Positions 11,501-26,000 of a stretch of DNA of 64,000 nt are shown here, one piece after another. Source of the stretch: Nymphaea colorata (Eukaryota > Streptophyta > Magnoliopsida > Nymphaeales > Nymphaeaceae); assembly GCF_008831285.2 (NCBI RefSeq), contig NC_045139.1, positions 30,698,206 through 30,762,205 on the forward strand, read 5' to 3'. The number at the start of each line of letters is the position of its first letter. Positions within the stretch are counted from its first letter, which is position 1. The notes below the pieces were generated by a model that was not told the origin of the DNA, did not search any database, and worked only from the letters and a program-made list of their open reading frames with translations. The position numbers and the translations under genes are program-made.

Positions 11501-14500
11501 CATTAAAACAAACTAACCGATCAATGGAATGTATGGTGAAATCTTCACTATAGAAGCAAGAGTAATGATTCACTTGTTCCCTAAAAACTGACAAGAGGAC
11601 CTTTAGTGGTGCCTGAAGTTTCCTTTCTACACCTTCAAAGTGCATTTAGAGTGTTTCATCAAAGGCCTTCCTTCACCTCTCTCTACCTCTATCTCTCTCA
11701 AAAAAAAAAAAAAACAAAAACAAAAACAAAAAGAAAAGGAAAAACAGACGTGCTAAAGGAAAAGACAATAGACATGTTTGGTCAACCCAAAGCCCACCCA
11801 TAACAATGAGTATATGAAAAGCAAATGGTAAAATGTTATTAGAAGAAAGTAGCTGATCAACGATAATGCAGCACAATGGCCAGACCTTATGAAAGCAATA
11901 CTTCATGACTTACTTTTTCCAGCATAGTCACAGGTTCTGACATTCACCCAATGGTTCTGAATAGTATCCTCTAATTCCCTGACTTGGTTCCCAATGTACT
12001 GCACCAAATAAGAAATGTGTGTTAAAGAGCTTCCGTAAAGTTTTTGAACATAAAAATAAGTTTTTTGATAATAACCTTCTAAACCATATCCCAGAACAAT
12101 TCCAAAATTAAAATACATATTATTCAAGAGTAACCTTCAAAAAGTAGTGGACTTTTCAACCCAAGGATACACACATGGTTCTGGAGTTTCAGTTACATCT
12201 CATGGCATATGGCCTCAGATGTATGAAACAGTAAACTTATTTAGGGTCTTCTAATTATAATTTTGGAAAATACTAAAAATAGTACAAATTCTAATACCGT
12301 TAATTGCATATTTTAATATATTGATGTGTCTTTCAAAACTATCTCATGGTGAATGATTGTACGAAACATTTCATTTGAAAAAGTTAAGAATATTTTCATA
12401 TACATCATGAGTTCAATGAAAAAAAAATATTGATACAATTTCTCTGTGGACTTATACTTTTTGAATTTCAGAAGACAAACTTCCCAATTAGTACTGAAAA
12501 AACTCTCACCGATGAAAACCTGAAAAATACATCTGTAGCTATGTGTGATACATTACATGTGTTATTTTTGGGACAATATGTGTAAACATTGGCGCTTCTT
12601 TTATACCCTTGCTCTACATAAAGAAGCATAACTCTAAGCATTCATCAAAAGACCTTTGAATAGAATAGCACAGACATGCTTGTACCTTACAACACTCACC
12701 CACTCATGGTCTCATGCACTATGTTTAGCTTGTAGATGAGAAGACACATGCAAATGCAATACACCATATGAAGGCCACCTTCCTTTAGGCTGACTATCGC
12801 ACAAACTATTAATGTACAAATTATGTATCTCCATTTCAGAATGAAAAAGAGTAGCATTTCTCCAAGCAAGATTTGGCAGCATTTTATTTTGTGAGACATG
12901 TGTGGCATTAATTTTGCAGCAATTCCTGCTATGCACTTCTGGGGCTGCTACAAAAAAATTGTTTGCTCAAAGAGTACAAGTATAAAATGAGGCTAAGATT
13001 TTAACAAAAAGTCTAAAAAATGGAAAAGGTAGTGAATCAGACTAACATGCACAGTGTTTGCTTGGACGCAGAGCTTGAATACTGTCAAGTCATTCAACTG
13101 CATAAGGACATTCTCATCCAGAATCTTGCATTCAACAAACTTTTTCTTGATAAAGGGATTCACTGTGCCTTCCTCATAACGAGTCAATGCAGGCATAGCT
13201 GGATACAAGCTGTTCTTGTCAACTGCACTCCAAAACAATCTATCAGACATGCTTATGAATATTTAACCACATCAATATTATATTTAAAGGATACATAATT
13301 AAGCTTGAGTTGATTTCTTGAAATAAACTAATGATGATTTTAGTAGTTCAGTCTGTGAGAAAAAGGAGTATCATAGATGGCATTAATGGAAGCATAAAAG
13401 CCGCAAAAGTCTACATACCGACATTTATTACAGTCTATAAGTATGAAAACACAATTTACACTCTAGTTTATATGTGGTTCCAAACCATCCAGAAATAACT
13501 TCAGTTTCATCAATTTATACTAAAATATAGTAAATGCATTCTTTACCAATAATTCAAGCATTCTAATGAAGATAACAAAATGATCTTCACAAGAACAATT
13601 GAATTCCCTATTTCCAAACCAAAATCAAACTGGCCATAAATTAGCTCAGCTTGCTAAAGTTTGTTAACTGATTCAGGTTCATATGTCCTCCAAACTGTGC
13701 TGCAGCCCCCTTCCAGGAGTCAGAAAGAGAGAAAGAAGGGGTAGGAATGTAAACACTTAGTTTCTCCTAGCAACACAGATTAATTTACTGATCATGTCAA
13801 AATAGGAAAATAGACCACTAGACAGCATGAAGATGTAACTCAAAATAGAATAAAGCAAGCAAGACCATCATGACCAAGAAGATGCCAATGATGATAAAAA
13901 CAATGAAGATGGTGATGGCATAAATATATGGTGAAATCATCAGCAAAGGCTTAGACCAAGAGAAAACCAAGCCCACTAAATTTTTACCAAGTCTGCCAGC
14001 AAATTGGCGTGTCTTAGACAAGCAAGCAAGTATTGCCGAGGTCAAACACATACCAGTTGATATTTGATAACTGACTCACCGGCTAATTAATCATAACTCT
14101 AACAATTAAACTAGGAAACAATGATATTGACACTGCTGCGATTTCCAAGGCTCTGGTTTATTGAGTATGAATGAAGTAATGTATGGAAAGTTGAAGAAAG
14201 TATGGACTACAAATACAGATCAGGTCATGGCAAGCATGCATAGCTTAAATAAACATGGATGAATTGTTAAGAAATAATAAACATTTCTCATGGAGGAGTA
14301 GATAGAACTTTTGTTTTGGTGATTAAGTCTCTTTTTGTATTTTCTTAAATTTCATGGACTTTAATGTAATTCTTTACTAATCCCTACTTCAAGAAGGGAT
14401 TAGCCCTAATGGAAGTTATGGTGACTTATTTTGCTTCTCTCCTCTCTTCTCTCATCTTTTCTCCTTCCCTTCTTCTTTCTCTTCTGTTCTTTACTTTTCT

Positions 14501-16526
14501 TTGGTTGATTTTTATTTAATCAACATCAGACTCTCAGATTGTAACATGAATCATAAAAAGACTTGCTAATAGAAACGGCATAGAAACAGTAAAAAATGCA
14601 AACAAACAGACCTAGTTGGGCCCGCATTTTCTCTATGTAGCCTTCCAAGCATTGAGCAATACCAGAAAGCAAACATCTTGTGTGCTTCACACCCACTGGT
14701 AGTCTTAAACTGAAAAATTGATCAACAGTCTGTTTGGAAAATTAATCATGGCATCACCAAATAATATGTGAACACAGTACACAGAAAGACCACCAATCTA
14801 TAGCAGAATGTCATCATCATCATCGATAAGATCAAGAAAAGGGAAACAACAAACAATAATACATCATTCTGAGAAGAAGAATAGAAATATGTACAGGAGA
14901 AGCAATAGGACAAACTACCCTTCCTACAAGTGTTATACTGTTTAACATAGAATTTCATCGAAAACAGCAATACATGACAAGAAGGGTGAGAAGGACAATA
15001 AATAAGTAATTAGCAGATGACTGTCTGCGTTTAGATAGAGAAGTCCTCTGGCCATTTACAGCACACTGCCTGATGAATGCATTAGGCAGCCGTGATTGGA
15101 AGGAGCTCAAGATGACCAGAGGATTTCAGCTCCTATATATATACTATGAATGAAGCTTGAATTCATCGAATATCTTGGTTCATATTCTACAGAATCTAGC
15201 CAATGCCAGTTGTGCTATAAAAGAAGTTGCACTTCTTCATTCTTTCTTCCCTTGAGTATCATGGACGCCACACATGCAGCCCGATGCATGGCCAGAGGAT
15301 TTCAACTTCTCATAAATATATATGTTGCCATGTGTTGGACGTTACCAGATGGCTAAAAATTGAAAATCTGTCGCTCAAAGCACAATGAAGCAAACAGTCT
15401 CTAGAAAATATATAACTCACCTCCTCTATAATCCGAAAAACTTCAACAATGGATGAACCATGCTTTTGCAGAGAAGATACAGGCTCCCAAACCTACAAAA
15501 GTTCTTAAGGCATAACCACCTGACTGTCTTTTACTGCTTAATTTGGGTAGAAGAAATCTCAAAACTACTAGCCTCAAGTACAATGATTTATATCATGTGC
15601 ACTTTAATGATTTTCAGATATACATATCAATAAATAATATTATTTATTTTAAACATTTTTATCAAGAGATATACTGGATAACCACATGCCTTTTCATAAA
15701 AACTTAGGCAGAAGGAAAAATATATACACCAAAAGTCTGTCCTAGAACAATCGAAGTGGAGTTGACAGTAAAGACAAACACAGGAAATGTGAACATTCAA
15801 TAATGCAAAAAGAAGAATCACTGCAAGGACTACAACAGAACTCAACTATCTAGTCTATTTTGGTCCAATAAAGATAGGAATCAGGAATAGTAAAGTCCAA
15901 GCATGGGTAGCAAAACCACACATACATGCATTGAAATGATTTCCACCATTTTTTCACAGCCAACTATGACTCTGGTATCAAATAATCAATTATTCTAATT
16001 TGCCATCGAAACATATAAGAGACGAACAAATGCATCGTAAGAAGATGAACATTCCCAAGAATTTAAAACTTAAAAGGCCATATCAAGGCAAAGAACTGGT
16101 ATTTTAAAGTACAGCTGCTTAAGGTAATGTGATGAAAACACGCATGCTGGTATATGTACATGTCCTTTCATGTTATACACATCAACCTTCTTCACTGAAA
16201 ATTTTGCAAAAAACGAAGGATCAGTAAAAAGTACCACATAAATGCATACAATACATGTACGTCTGCTACAAAATCAGCTAGCTAAGGCAGCATCTCAGCT
16301 CGATCCTTGAAAATCTTGGCACCAGATCGACTTAACTCGAGACAAGCTCAAGTTCTGCAGCACAAGCTTGGCTTGACCAAGCTGAATGAAACTTGAGCTC
16401 AACTTGAGCTTGTCTAGTCTAAGTAATACATGGAGATTTGAACATCTTTCATAAAGCCATAAATAAGCTACCACCACATCATCAAACAACATTTGGTAAA
16501 AGGTAGCCAAATAAATAAATAAATAA

Positions 16527-16574
<48 letters not shown>

Positions 16575-16658
16575 AGACATAAATAAGTTAACACCACATC
16601 ATCAAACAACATTTTGTAAAAGGTAACCAAACATATATATATATACATACATACACAG

Positions 16659-16689
<31 letters not shown>

Positions 16690-16993
16690 CACATACATAT
16701 ATATATAATTGGATGGTGGATATTAAGTTGAAAAAATAGAAACCAAGCTATTTTGCAAGAGACAGAAACACTTCTCATAGAAGGAAACAAATCAGTTTCC
16801 TTAATCGAGATCTACTGCCTTCTTTTGAGGGGTATCTCTTGAAAATTCAGCTTGATTTCTATTTTTCTTTTCAACTTAATCTCTACTAATTAATCTCCTT
16901 AAATTGATGGTTCACACAATTCTTATCCATTCTGGAATATAAGGGTTTGGTAACTACCCGCTTTCTTATTTATGTATGTGTGTGTGTGTGTAG

Positions 16994-17027
<34 letters not shown>

Positions 17028-20000
17028 AGAATACAAGCTCCCATGGGAGAAGGCCGAGTATCTAAGCGGAAGTTGCAATGTGACTGGGAGGAGATACACA
17101 GACCAGAATTCCTAAGGTAGGGTTTGACTGCATTTTTAGGGTGGAAGTTTGCAAACTTATACAAGCAGGGTGAAAATTCACCAAGTGAATGTTTATTTTC
17201 TATCCTCATTATAGACTGAAAGTCATGGACCCCAGGAGGTCTGAGCTTGTTACCATCCAGAAGTGGGCTGAAAATTTCCCCTTCTGCGAGTTCATGAAGT
17301 TTGATACTTTGACTCATATTGTGAAAGGTAATGAAGTGCTCAACCACCTGGTCTCAGCAGCAAGAGCTCCCCCTTTCTCTTGATGGCTCTGCTGATGCCT
17401 CCTACTCTGAAGACCAATCTTGAAAGCAAGCTCTGGGTCCTGTTTTAAGAACTTCCACACGTGTTAATCACACTTCTCAAACAAGGGAAGAAGATAGTGT
17501 TCTCATCCATCTACTTGGCCTCCCAATAAAGAGAAAATGGTAACCTTGCCATCATGGCCTCCAGCCCTGGTAAGAAGACACCACCTTCTTTTGTATCATT
17601 AGTTTCAACATGTATTCATGTTGTGAATACAAATTGACAAACTATAGTCATCTTCTTGAAGAAACTTTTTTGTTGGGTAACCCCATAGACAGGTTCCAAA
17701 ACTGAGAAGATGAAAAGAATTTTGTTTGTTCCTTAGATGGAACTGGTGACAGGTTCAATCATCTTCAAATGACATAAATATGAGCTAGTGTCTTGTGATG
17801 TAGTTTGAGTGACTTTGTGTTGTACCAATTGATAAAGATAGACTAGAGACAGACAGGAAAATAAACCTCTCTTTTAGTGTCTCTGCCTGGATTGTTTATG
17901 ATTGAGTTCTTGATAGCTGTTGTACTTGATAGGAGTATTGAAATTTTGCACTTTGGAAAAAGCTTGGTTTTCATACTTCAAATTGTGAAGATTTATAAAC
18001 ATGATTACCTATTGGAGAATTATTTATGGTCCCTTTTTGAATTGTCTGGAAAGTTAAAAAACGTATGTTTCTTTCATGTTGATATTCAACTACATTTTAG
18101 GATGGAAGATCCTTTTCTGCATTATGCAGGGCAAACTTCTGAGGTCAAACGTGTGAAAAATGGATGTGAGGAACAAAATGCTGAAGAGCTTTTCTTAATC
18201 TCAAAATCAGGTCTTTAACATGGTTTTTACTGTCATCAAAACAGCATCCTATGCAAAAAATTAGAAAATTAGTTGGAATTTTGTAACAAAAACAAGTCTT
18301 TTGTAGAGAAATTTCATAAACATGTGAGGGATATGATTTATAATTGGAAAATTTTATCTTACCCTACACTTAAACAGGGTGAAATTTTTTAGGTTAAAGA
18401 TAAGTTTCAACGCAAACGTGGTGAAATTTTCTCCTCTGAGAATTACTCCTCCCAAAGTGTACCTAGGTAAACATTCCCTACTTTTTACCTTGCATTCAAA
18501 GTTTCAACTTTCAACCACCAAGGACCGAACCTAAGACCACCTTGAAAAAGTAAAATTGATTGTTTCATATAGACTACAGACTGAAAAGTCATGAAATGAA
18601 CAGACGAAGCCATTATAATACTTCTCATTTCCACACAACAAGAAGAGCTTGGGGATGCTAGGCTGAGATACTAACCTCAAGGTGAAAAGCTCTTTCAGTC
18701 CACTCCAAAATATTGTGACTTTGCATGTCAACCCAATCTTGGATGAGTGGATAAGCAGTTGCAGCCACCTGCACCATGTTCGCTGACTGAGAATGGGCTG
18801 AAATAGAGTTCTTAATAATTGCTTGAAATCAAATTTATACACCTCCAGCAAATCAGTAAGTAGCATAACACTAGCAAAATTGGAAAAATTAATACTGAAT
18901 ATTTAAAACAGAAAACACTGAAAAGCTGTCCCAGGCTCATAAGCTACTAAGAGATACATATATAAACAATCAAAATAAGTGTGTACTACGATAACAAAAA
19001 AAAAAAACATATGGTCAAAAGGTGTAAAACTTAAATTGAAACATCTAAAAGACAGAAATATTAAATAAACCAATAAAATAAGAAATACCATATAATCAGA
19101 GAAGGAAAAGCATTATACTTCAATAGGATAACAAATATTCAAAAGTATCGACAAAGAAAAACAAATCTTTGGACATGTGGCTATCTGGTCCTATATTCAT
19201 CTGCTGTCCCCATAATGACATCTATCAGCAACACAGAATCACTGCAACAGATAATCTCTTGTTTGTCTGCTGATCAAATTATGAAATTGATTTTCAAAAT
19301 GTTCACCTAAATGAAATTGTAGGGAAATTTTCATTTATGCGCCTCTTGACCTTAATTCCAAAATTACTTGCTTTCATGAAAAAAGAAGGATATGACAGTT
19401 ACATAACAATAATAATATGACAATGTAAAGGATAAAGACAAAGAACCTATTTGACTATTTTCAGCAAAATGTGACACACTTCAGGTTGTTTATGGAATAG
19501 GGAGAAAATGCTGGCTACAATTTCGCTAAACATTAGTGGCAAATTTTTTGTGCTAATCAAAAAAATTTAGAAATGGGAGACCCGCTTTGGAATTAAGAAG
19601 AAAATGATGGGTTTTACCCTGAAACTATAAATAAAACTACTGGTACCAAGATACATTTGCAAAATTCAGAAAATTCTGTATTAAATAGCTCTGGACATAG
19701 AAATGCTAATATTTGGTTAAGTGACTTAAATTTTGTGTGATATTCACATTGACTATCAATTTAAAAGATAATGGATCTCTAGTCACAGACCAATATAAAG
19801 CATGTAAAAGCAAAAAATTCCTAGCTGCATTAAAAGAGACGAAAATCTATCTTCAAGTTGTGTTTGAGAGCCAAGGATCTTATCATGGATATGATGTAGC
19901 ATAGTTTTGCTAATGTGGCAAGAGATCCACATCAAAATCCATGTTTTATCAAACTAAGGGCCTACCTATGATCAACACCTTGAGATCCCCAGTTTGTTAT

Positions 20001-23000
20001 TTTACATTGTCAACACATTTGATCTAAGATCAGATGGCAGAGGGTCTAATCTGAAATCCATGGATCTCAAAATCCAAGGACCTTGGGAGTAGGAATAGAT
20101 CATATCTGAGGTAACCAAACAATCCTTTAAAGTTTAAAAAAACTGCAGGCATTATGTATTAGACAAAAAATGGCCCTCGAACCTCATAAGGGTGCCATTC
20201 CTTCACTAAAGAACCAGTCAGCACAATGTCACCATTATAGCCGAACTGAGCTAGGTCATTTTCCAGCAAATAAGCAGAAATAAGCACAGATCTTGCGTCA
20301 GATGATAGCTGTGATAAACCTTCAAGGAAGGGCTTCTGGAAAACAAAATAAACAGCAGTTAAAACTGAAAGCACATATACATAGTCAAACGTGGAAACCA
20401 TTTCAAGTTTCGACGACAATTACTAAGAAGTAACTGAAAATCTGAAACAGTTATTCTACCAGTTTTTCTCCATAAAACTCATGCACAAGCAAGGCAAATT
20501 TTTCCTTGGCTTCCAGATACCAGCAGGACAAGACAGGACTGAACATTTTGCATTCTCTACCAGCAATCGATCTCAGGTCATCAGCAAGCAAAGCCAGAGG
20601 ATGCATTCCTGCAGCATTTGATCTGGCTTCCAGGCCATTCACAGCCTATAGTGCATGTGTTAGTTTTGCCACATTGATGGAAGCACATGAATAAGTGTTT
20701 GGTTTATGTGACTTACTTGTTCAAAAGCGGCTTTAGTTGATGTCATTATATACATCTTAACCTTTTCAGAGGCTGATTCCTTCAACTTTGTAGTCTCACC
20801 TGAACCCTGAAAGAATATGAACATTATTCACAAATTAAAATCTCCCAGAAACACGAGTGCAGAATAAGGCATAGGATGCTCTGAAGAACTCGTATAGATC
20901 CCATAGTATTCCAACATGTATTGTGTTAGGCTTTGTTTAGTTTTATTTCAGCATTGCTTTCATTACGTTGAGTTTATTAGAGTGTTTATCAGTTTGGATC
21001 GGGATCTTAGTGAAGACCCGGAACCACTTTGCTTGAGATGTAAGTTCTTAATTGGGCGTGTCTAACCTTAATGACATTATGATAAATTATTTTCTCTTCT
21101 AGTCTCTCTCTCTCTCTCTCTCTCTCGTTCCCTCTCGTCTTCCTCTCCTTCTTTCCTTGGTAGCCCAAGAGGCTATCAACTGGTATCAGAGCCACCATGA
21201 CGGATTCCGCTACCATCGTGGATGTTAAGACGTGTTTATACTCAGTATTAGGCTTGAGAGGGCACTTGTGTAATAATGTTTCTTTTAATGACTTTCTTGT
21301 AACTTATCCCTCTCCTCTAGTCTATATAAAGAGGAGTTAGGGATTCTTTCGAGGTTAATCAAAGATTAGTTCTCTTAACTTCATCATGGTATCAGAGCTC
21401 CAGCCGTCTCCTCCTCAGCGAGTTGTCGCCGACTGAGCGGCGCCGGCCGCCGCCTCATCGGCGTCAGTCGCCGCTGCCGCCCTTTGCCGCCCTGTCCATT
21501 GCCGCCTGATCCATCCCTGCTGCCCCTCGTCGCCCTACCCATTGTCTGCCTGCGCCGCCTCCGCCTGTGCCTCCTGCGCCCGTCTGCCTGCGCCCGTCCG
21601 CCTGCGCCGCCGCCGCCCGTCTGCCTGCGCCCGTCCTCCTGCGCCCGTCCGCCTGCGCCGCCGCCGCCCGTCTGCCTTCGCTGCCGCCTCAACGCTGATT
21701 TTTTCCTCTCTGCGTCTTTCCGCTGCATGCTGCTCCGCCGCTGCTCTGCACGCTGCTCCTCCGCTGCACGCTGCTCCGCCGCTGTTCCGCCGCTGCTCTG
21801 CCCGTGGTTCTGCACGCTGATTTTCTTCTCACCGTCGTCTCTGGTATCTCTCTTCGTTCAGCTCTGCTGTTGCCTCTTCTCGCCGATCGGACTTCTGGAT
21901 TGCTACCTGCGTTAACTGCATATTGCTTCATGATCAGCATGTTGTCTTTCGATATGTGATTGTATTCTTTTGCCTGCACTTCCTATTCCGTGGCTCGGTT
22001 TCCTCCTTTGTGTTGAAAGATGTCTGAAATTAGTAGTGGCGCTAATACCTCTTCCTTTGTATCGTCGGGAGAGATGAAGAGTTCCCCATTTTCCAGCATT
22101 ATCACCAAAATGGATGGGGGTAATTACGAGATGTGGGCCATGCAAGTAAAAAGAACTTTGATCGCCCATGAGAAGGAACATCTCATATTGGAGCCCGAGC
22201 CCATACAGAAGGTAGGAAAATATACTACTTGGTTTAAAGATAATTCATTGGTTATGGTATGGATTGTTGGTACTCTCTCACAAGAAATTGCAAATGAAGT
22301 CTTGCACAAGGACAGTGCAAAGGATATGTGGGATTCCCTTGCTGCCACTTATTCACAGGCAAGAAATGAAACGCGCATTATGCAGCTTCATCATGATATC
22401 CATCAGATGCGACAAGATGGCAGACCTCTTCACACTTATTATTCTAGTCTCAAGTCCATGTTTGAGAGACTGAATAGCTACTTTCCCGCATGCAAGTGTG
22501 AACAACAAAAGGCATACAGAGATATGCTTATGGTAGGGGTCTTTCTTTCTGGTTTAGACTCTGTTTATGAATCCGCAAAGAACCAAATGCTTACTAGTCC
22601 CTCGATTCCTCCTATTGATGAGGCTTACAGTAGGCTCAGCAGAATTCCGATCTCTGCATCGACTGTTCCTGATACCACTTCTGCTATGCTTGCTACTCGT
22701 GGCAGAGGAGGACCCTTTTTTGCCAGAGGACGAGGGGGCCGTGGCCGTGGCAATACCCCTTCGCGCCCTGTATGTCAGTTTTGTCACCGCATTGGTCATA
22801 CTGTGGATAAGTGTTGGCAGAAACATGGTCGTCCAGCTTTTGCAAATCAGACTGTATCTACTGATTCTCCTGAGCAGCCTAAGCCTCAGCACACTGCCTC
22901 CTCCAGTGAGTTGCATGTAGATGACATTCTCTCTCAGTTGAGGCACTTGATTGGCGACAGCGCCCATCCATCCCCTGGTCCGACCACTTCTACTGTTCCT

Positions 23001-26000
23001 ACCGCTGCGAGTGCTTCTTCATCTGGTATGTATTCTGCCTGTACAGTCTGCTCTCCTCCTGACACTACAGATTGGCTTATTGATTCTGGTGCATCGACAC
23101 ATCTCTGTGGGGATAAGATGCAATTCACCTCTTACGTCCCTACTCCACCGGGTCGTTCGGTTATTCTAGCAGATGGAAAAGATTCACCAGTTGTTGGACA
23201 TGGAGAGGTCCAACTTACTTCATCATTGTCGCTGCAGCACGTTCTTCATGCACCAGAATTCCCCCATAGCCTACTTTCTATCAGTCAGATTACCAGAGAA
23301 TTAAATTGTCGTGCTATATTTGACTCTTCCTCTCTTGTGTTTCAGGATATACTGACGGGCAGGGTGATTGGCAGTGGCCGTGAACAGGGAGGTCTCTACA
23401 GGCTAGTGCACTCCTTTCCCTTTGCTGGATCTACCTCGTCGGGGTCGTCCTCATCCTCGGCTTATACTTGGCATTTACGTTTTGGACATCTCCCGTTTCA
23501 GAAACTGCTGCATGTTCTCCCTCAGCTGTCTCATAAGTCGTCTTTTCAATGTGAGTCTTGTTAGTTAGGCAAACACCATCGGTCATCCTTTCCTCCGCGG
23601 TCTAGTAGAAGTAGCCACTCTGTGTTTGAGTTACTTCATTTTGATGTTTGGGGCCCGAGTCGTACTCCTGACCTTCAGGGTCATCGGTATTATCTTGTTG
23701 CTGTTGATGATTACAGTCGTGTTAGTTGGGTTTTTCTTATGAAACACAAATCTGAAGCGGGTCATGTAATCAAAAATTTTATCAATGAAATTCTGACTCA
23801 GTTTGATACTTGTGTCAAGATTGTGCGCTCTGACAATGCTCTTGAGTTCTGTGCTTCCTCTTTAGAACAATTTTTCAGGGATAAGGGTATCATTCACCAA
23901 ACTTCTTGTGCCTATACCTCTCAACAAAACGGGGTTGCTGAAAGAAAACACCGCCATATTCTTGATGTCGCCAGAACCATTATCATACACAGCCATGTTC
24001 CCCATTCTTATTGGGGAGATGCTGTTCTTACAGCATGCTATCTTATTAATCGCATGCCGTCATCCGTGTTGGGAGATCTTATTCCTTTCTCTGTTCTTTT
24101 TCTTGACAGAGAATTGTTTTCTGTTGCACCTCGTATTTTTGGATGTGTTGCCTTTGTTCAGTTACTTGGTCCTGGGCGAGATAAGTTATCCCCTCGGGCT
24201 ATCAAAACGATCTTTGTTGGTTATTCCCGCACTCAAAAGGGATATCGTTGTTATGATCCTTCTACTCGTCGATATTATGTGAGTGCTGATGTTACATTTT
24301 TTGAGTCCACCTCTTATTTCTCTCCCAATGGAACTCAATTAAGGGTGCCTGAATTTAGTGATGAAGTCCACCTTCCTTTACCTCTCATGAGTTATCCACA
24401 ACCCGTTGCTTCGCGTTTTGGGGCTATCTACCAACGTCGCACTAAACCTGTTCAACCTGCTCCCTGTGCTCCTGTGCCTTCACCCAGCATGCCCAAGGTA
24501 CTTCCTGAACACACAAATCCTGCTGACCATTCTTTATGTGATGATGCCACAGGGGACTCTCCAGAGCATGCTACTGGTCCTCATATTAATGAACTTGATA
24601 TGCCTATTGCTCAAAGAAAAGGCAAACGCAGTTGCACTATGCATCCTCTCTCTGGTCATTTGTCCATGGCTCGACTCACTCCTACTTACCGCCAGTTTGT
24701 CAAGGGACTGTCGGCTGTAGCTCTTCCACAGACTCCTATGGACGCTCTTTCTGATCCCAAATGGGCCGCAGCTATGCAAGAAGAGATGGATGCCCTTCAG
24801 TCTAGAGGCACCTGGACACTAGTTACTCCTTCATCTGATGCAGCTATTGTTGGTTGTCGATGGGTATTTACTGTTAAATACAGAGCAGATGGCAGCATTG
24901 AGAGATATAAGGCTCGCCTGGTTGCAAAAGGCTATACTCAGACTTATGGGGTTGATTATTATGATACCTTCTCTCCTGTGGCACGACATGCTTCTTTACG
25001 GGTTCTTCTCGCTGTTGCCGTCAGCAAGAATTGGTCTCTATCACAGCTTGATGTCAAAAATGCCTTTCTGTATGGTGACCTACATGAAGAAGTGTATATG
25101 CAGCAACCACCAGGGTTTGTTGCTGAGGGGGAGTGTCAGAAAGTGTGTAGATTGAGAAAGGCAATTTATGGTCTGAAACAAAGTCCTCGAGCTTGGTTTC
25201 AAAAATTATCAGAGAATATTGAGTATGAGGGCTTCAGACGTTCTTCGGCTGATCATTCCCTTTTTGTCAAGAAAACTTCTACAGGTACAGTGATAGTTCT
25301 TGTCTATGTTGATGATATCATTGTTACAGGGGATGATATTCAGGGGATTTCCAACATCAAGGGCGTCCTTGGACGACACTTTGTCACCAAGGATCTTGGT
25401 GAGCTACGCTATTTCCTAGGTATTGAGTTTGCCAGAAATCAGAAGGGTCTTATCATGTGCCAAAGGAAATACGTTACTGATGTCTTGCAAGAGACAGGTA
25501 TACTAGGATGTCGACCTGCCTCTACACCCATGGACATCAATACTCGCTTGTATGATGATGATACTGAAGATGTTGATGCTAGACAATATAGAGGGATTGT
25601 TGGGAAGCTCCTATATATCACTGTTACTCGACCTGATATTGCCTATGCTGTCAGCAGAGTGAGTCAATTTATGGATAAGCCCAAGAAAGTCCATTGGGAT
25701 GCTGCCATGATGATTCTCAGGTATCTGAAAAATTCACCAGGAATGGGACTCTTCTTTCAAAATGGTACATCTCTCACTATATCTGTGTATGTTGATGCTG
25801 ATTATGCGGGATGTCACCTTGACAGAAAATCCACTACTGGGTTTTGTGTGTTTATTGGATCCAACTTGGTTACATGGAAGAGTAAGAAGCAGACAGTGGT
25901 TGCCAGATCAAGTGCAGAATCTGAGTATAGAGCTATGGCTCAGGCTACTGCTGAAGTTATGTGGGTTAGATCTCTGATGTTGGATCTTACTGTGGAAGTG

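Noticed and set aside
16295..16790. Minus-strand frames of 127 and 62 codons rich in Cys-Val and Ile-Tyr
   Set aside because: Translations of (CA)n/(TA)n repeats in intron 15.
16994..17383. Overlapping minus (117 codons) and plus (64 codons) frames near 17.2 kb
   Set aside because: No recognisable family; the frames overlap antisense and include microsatellite sequence.
17877..18218. Plus-strand 113-codon frame
   Set aside because: Lies in intron 15 antisense to the host gene, has no recognisable domain, and its composition is that of AT-rich intron.
21384..21979. Open frames of 90-143 codons on both strands in the copia leader
   Set aside because: They are Arg/Ala/Pro-rich products of a GC-rich repeated sequence, lie inside the element's untranslated leader and overlap on both strands; no coding signature.
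22554..22967. Minus-strand 137-codon frame within copia gag
   Set aside because: Antisense shadow of the gag-pol frame.
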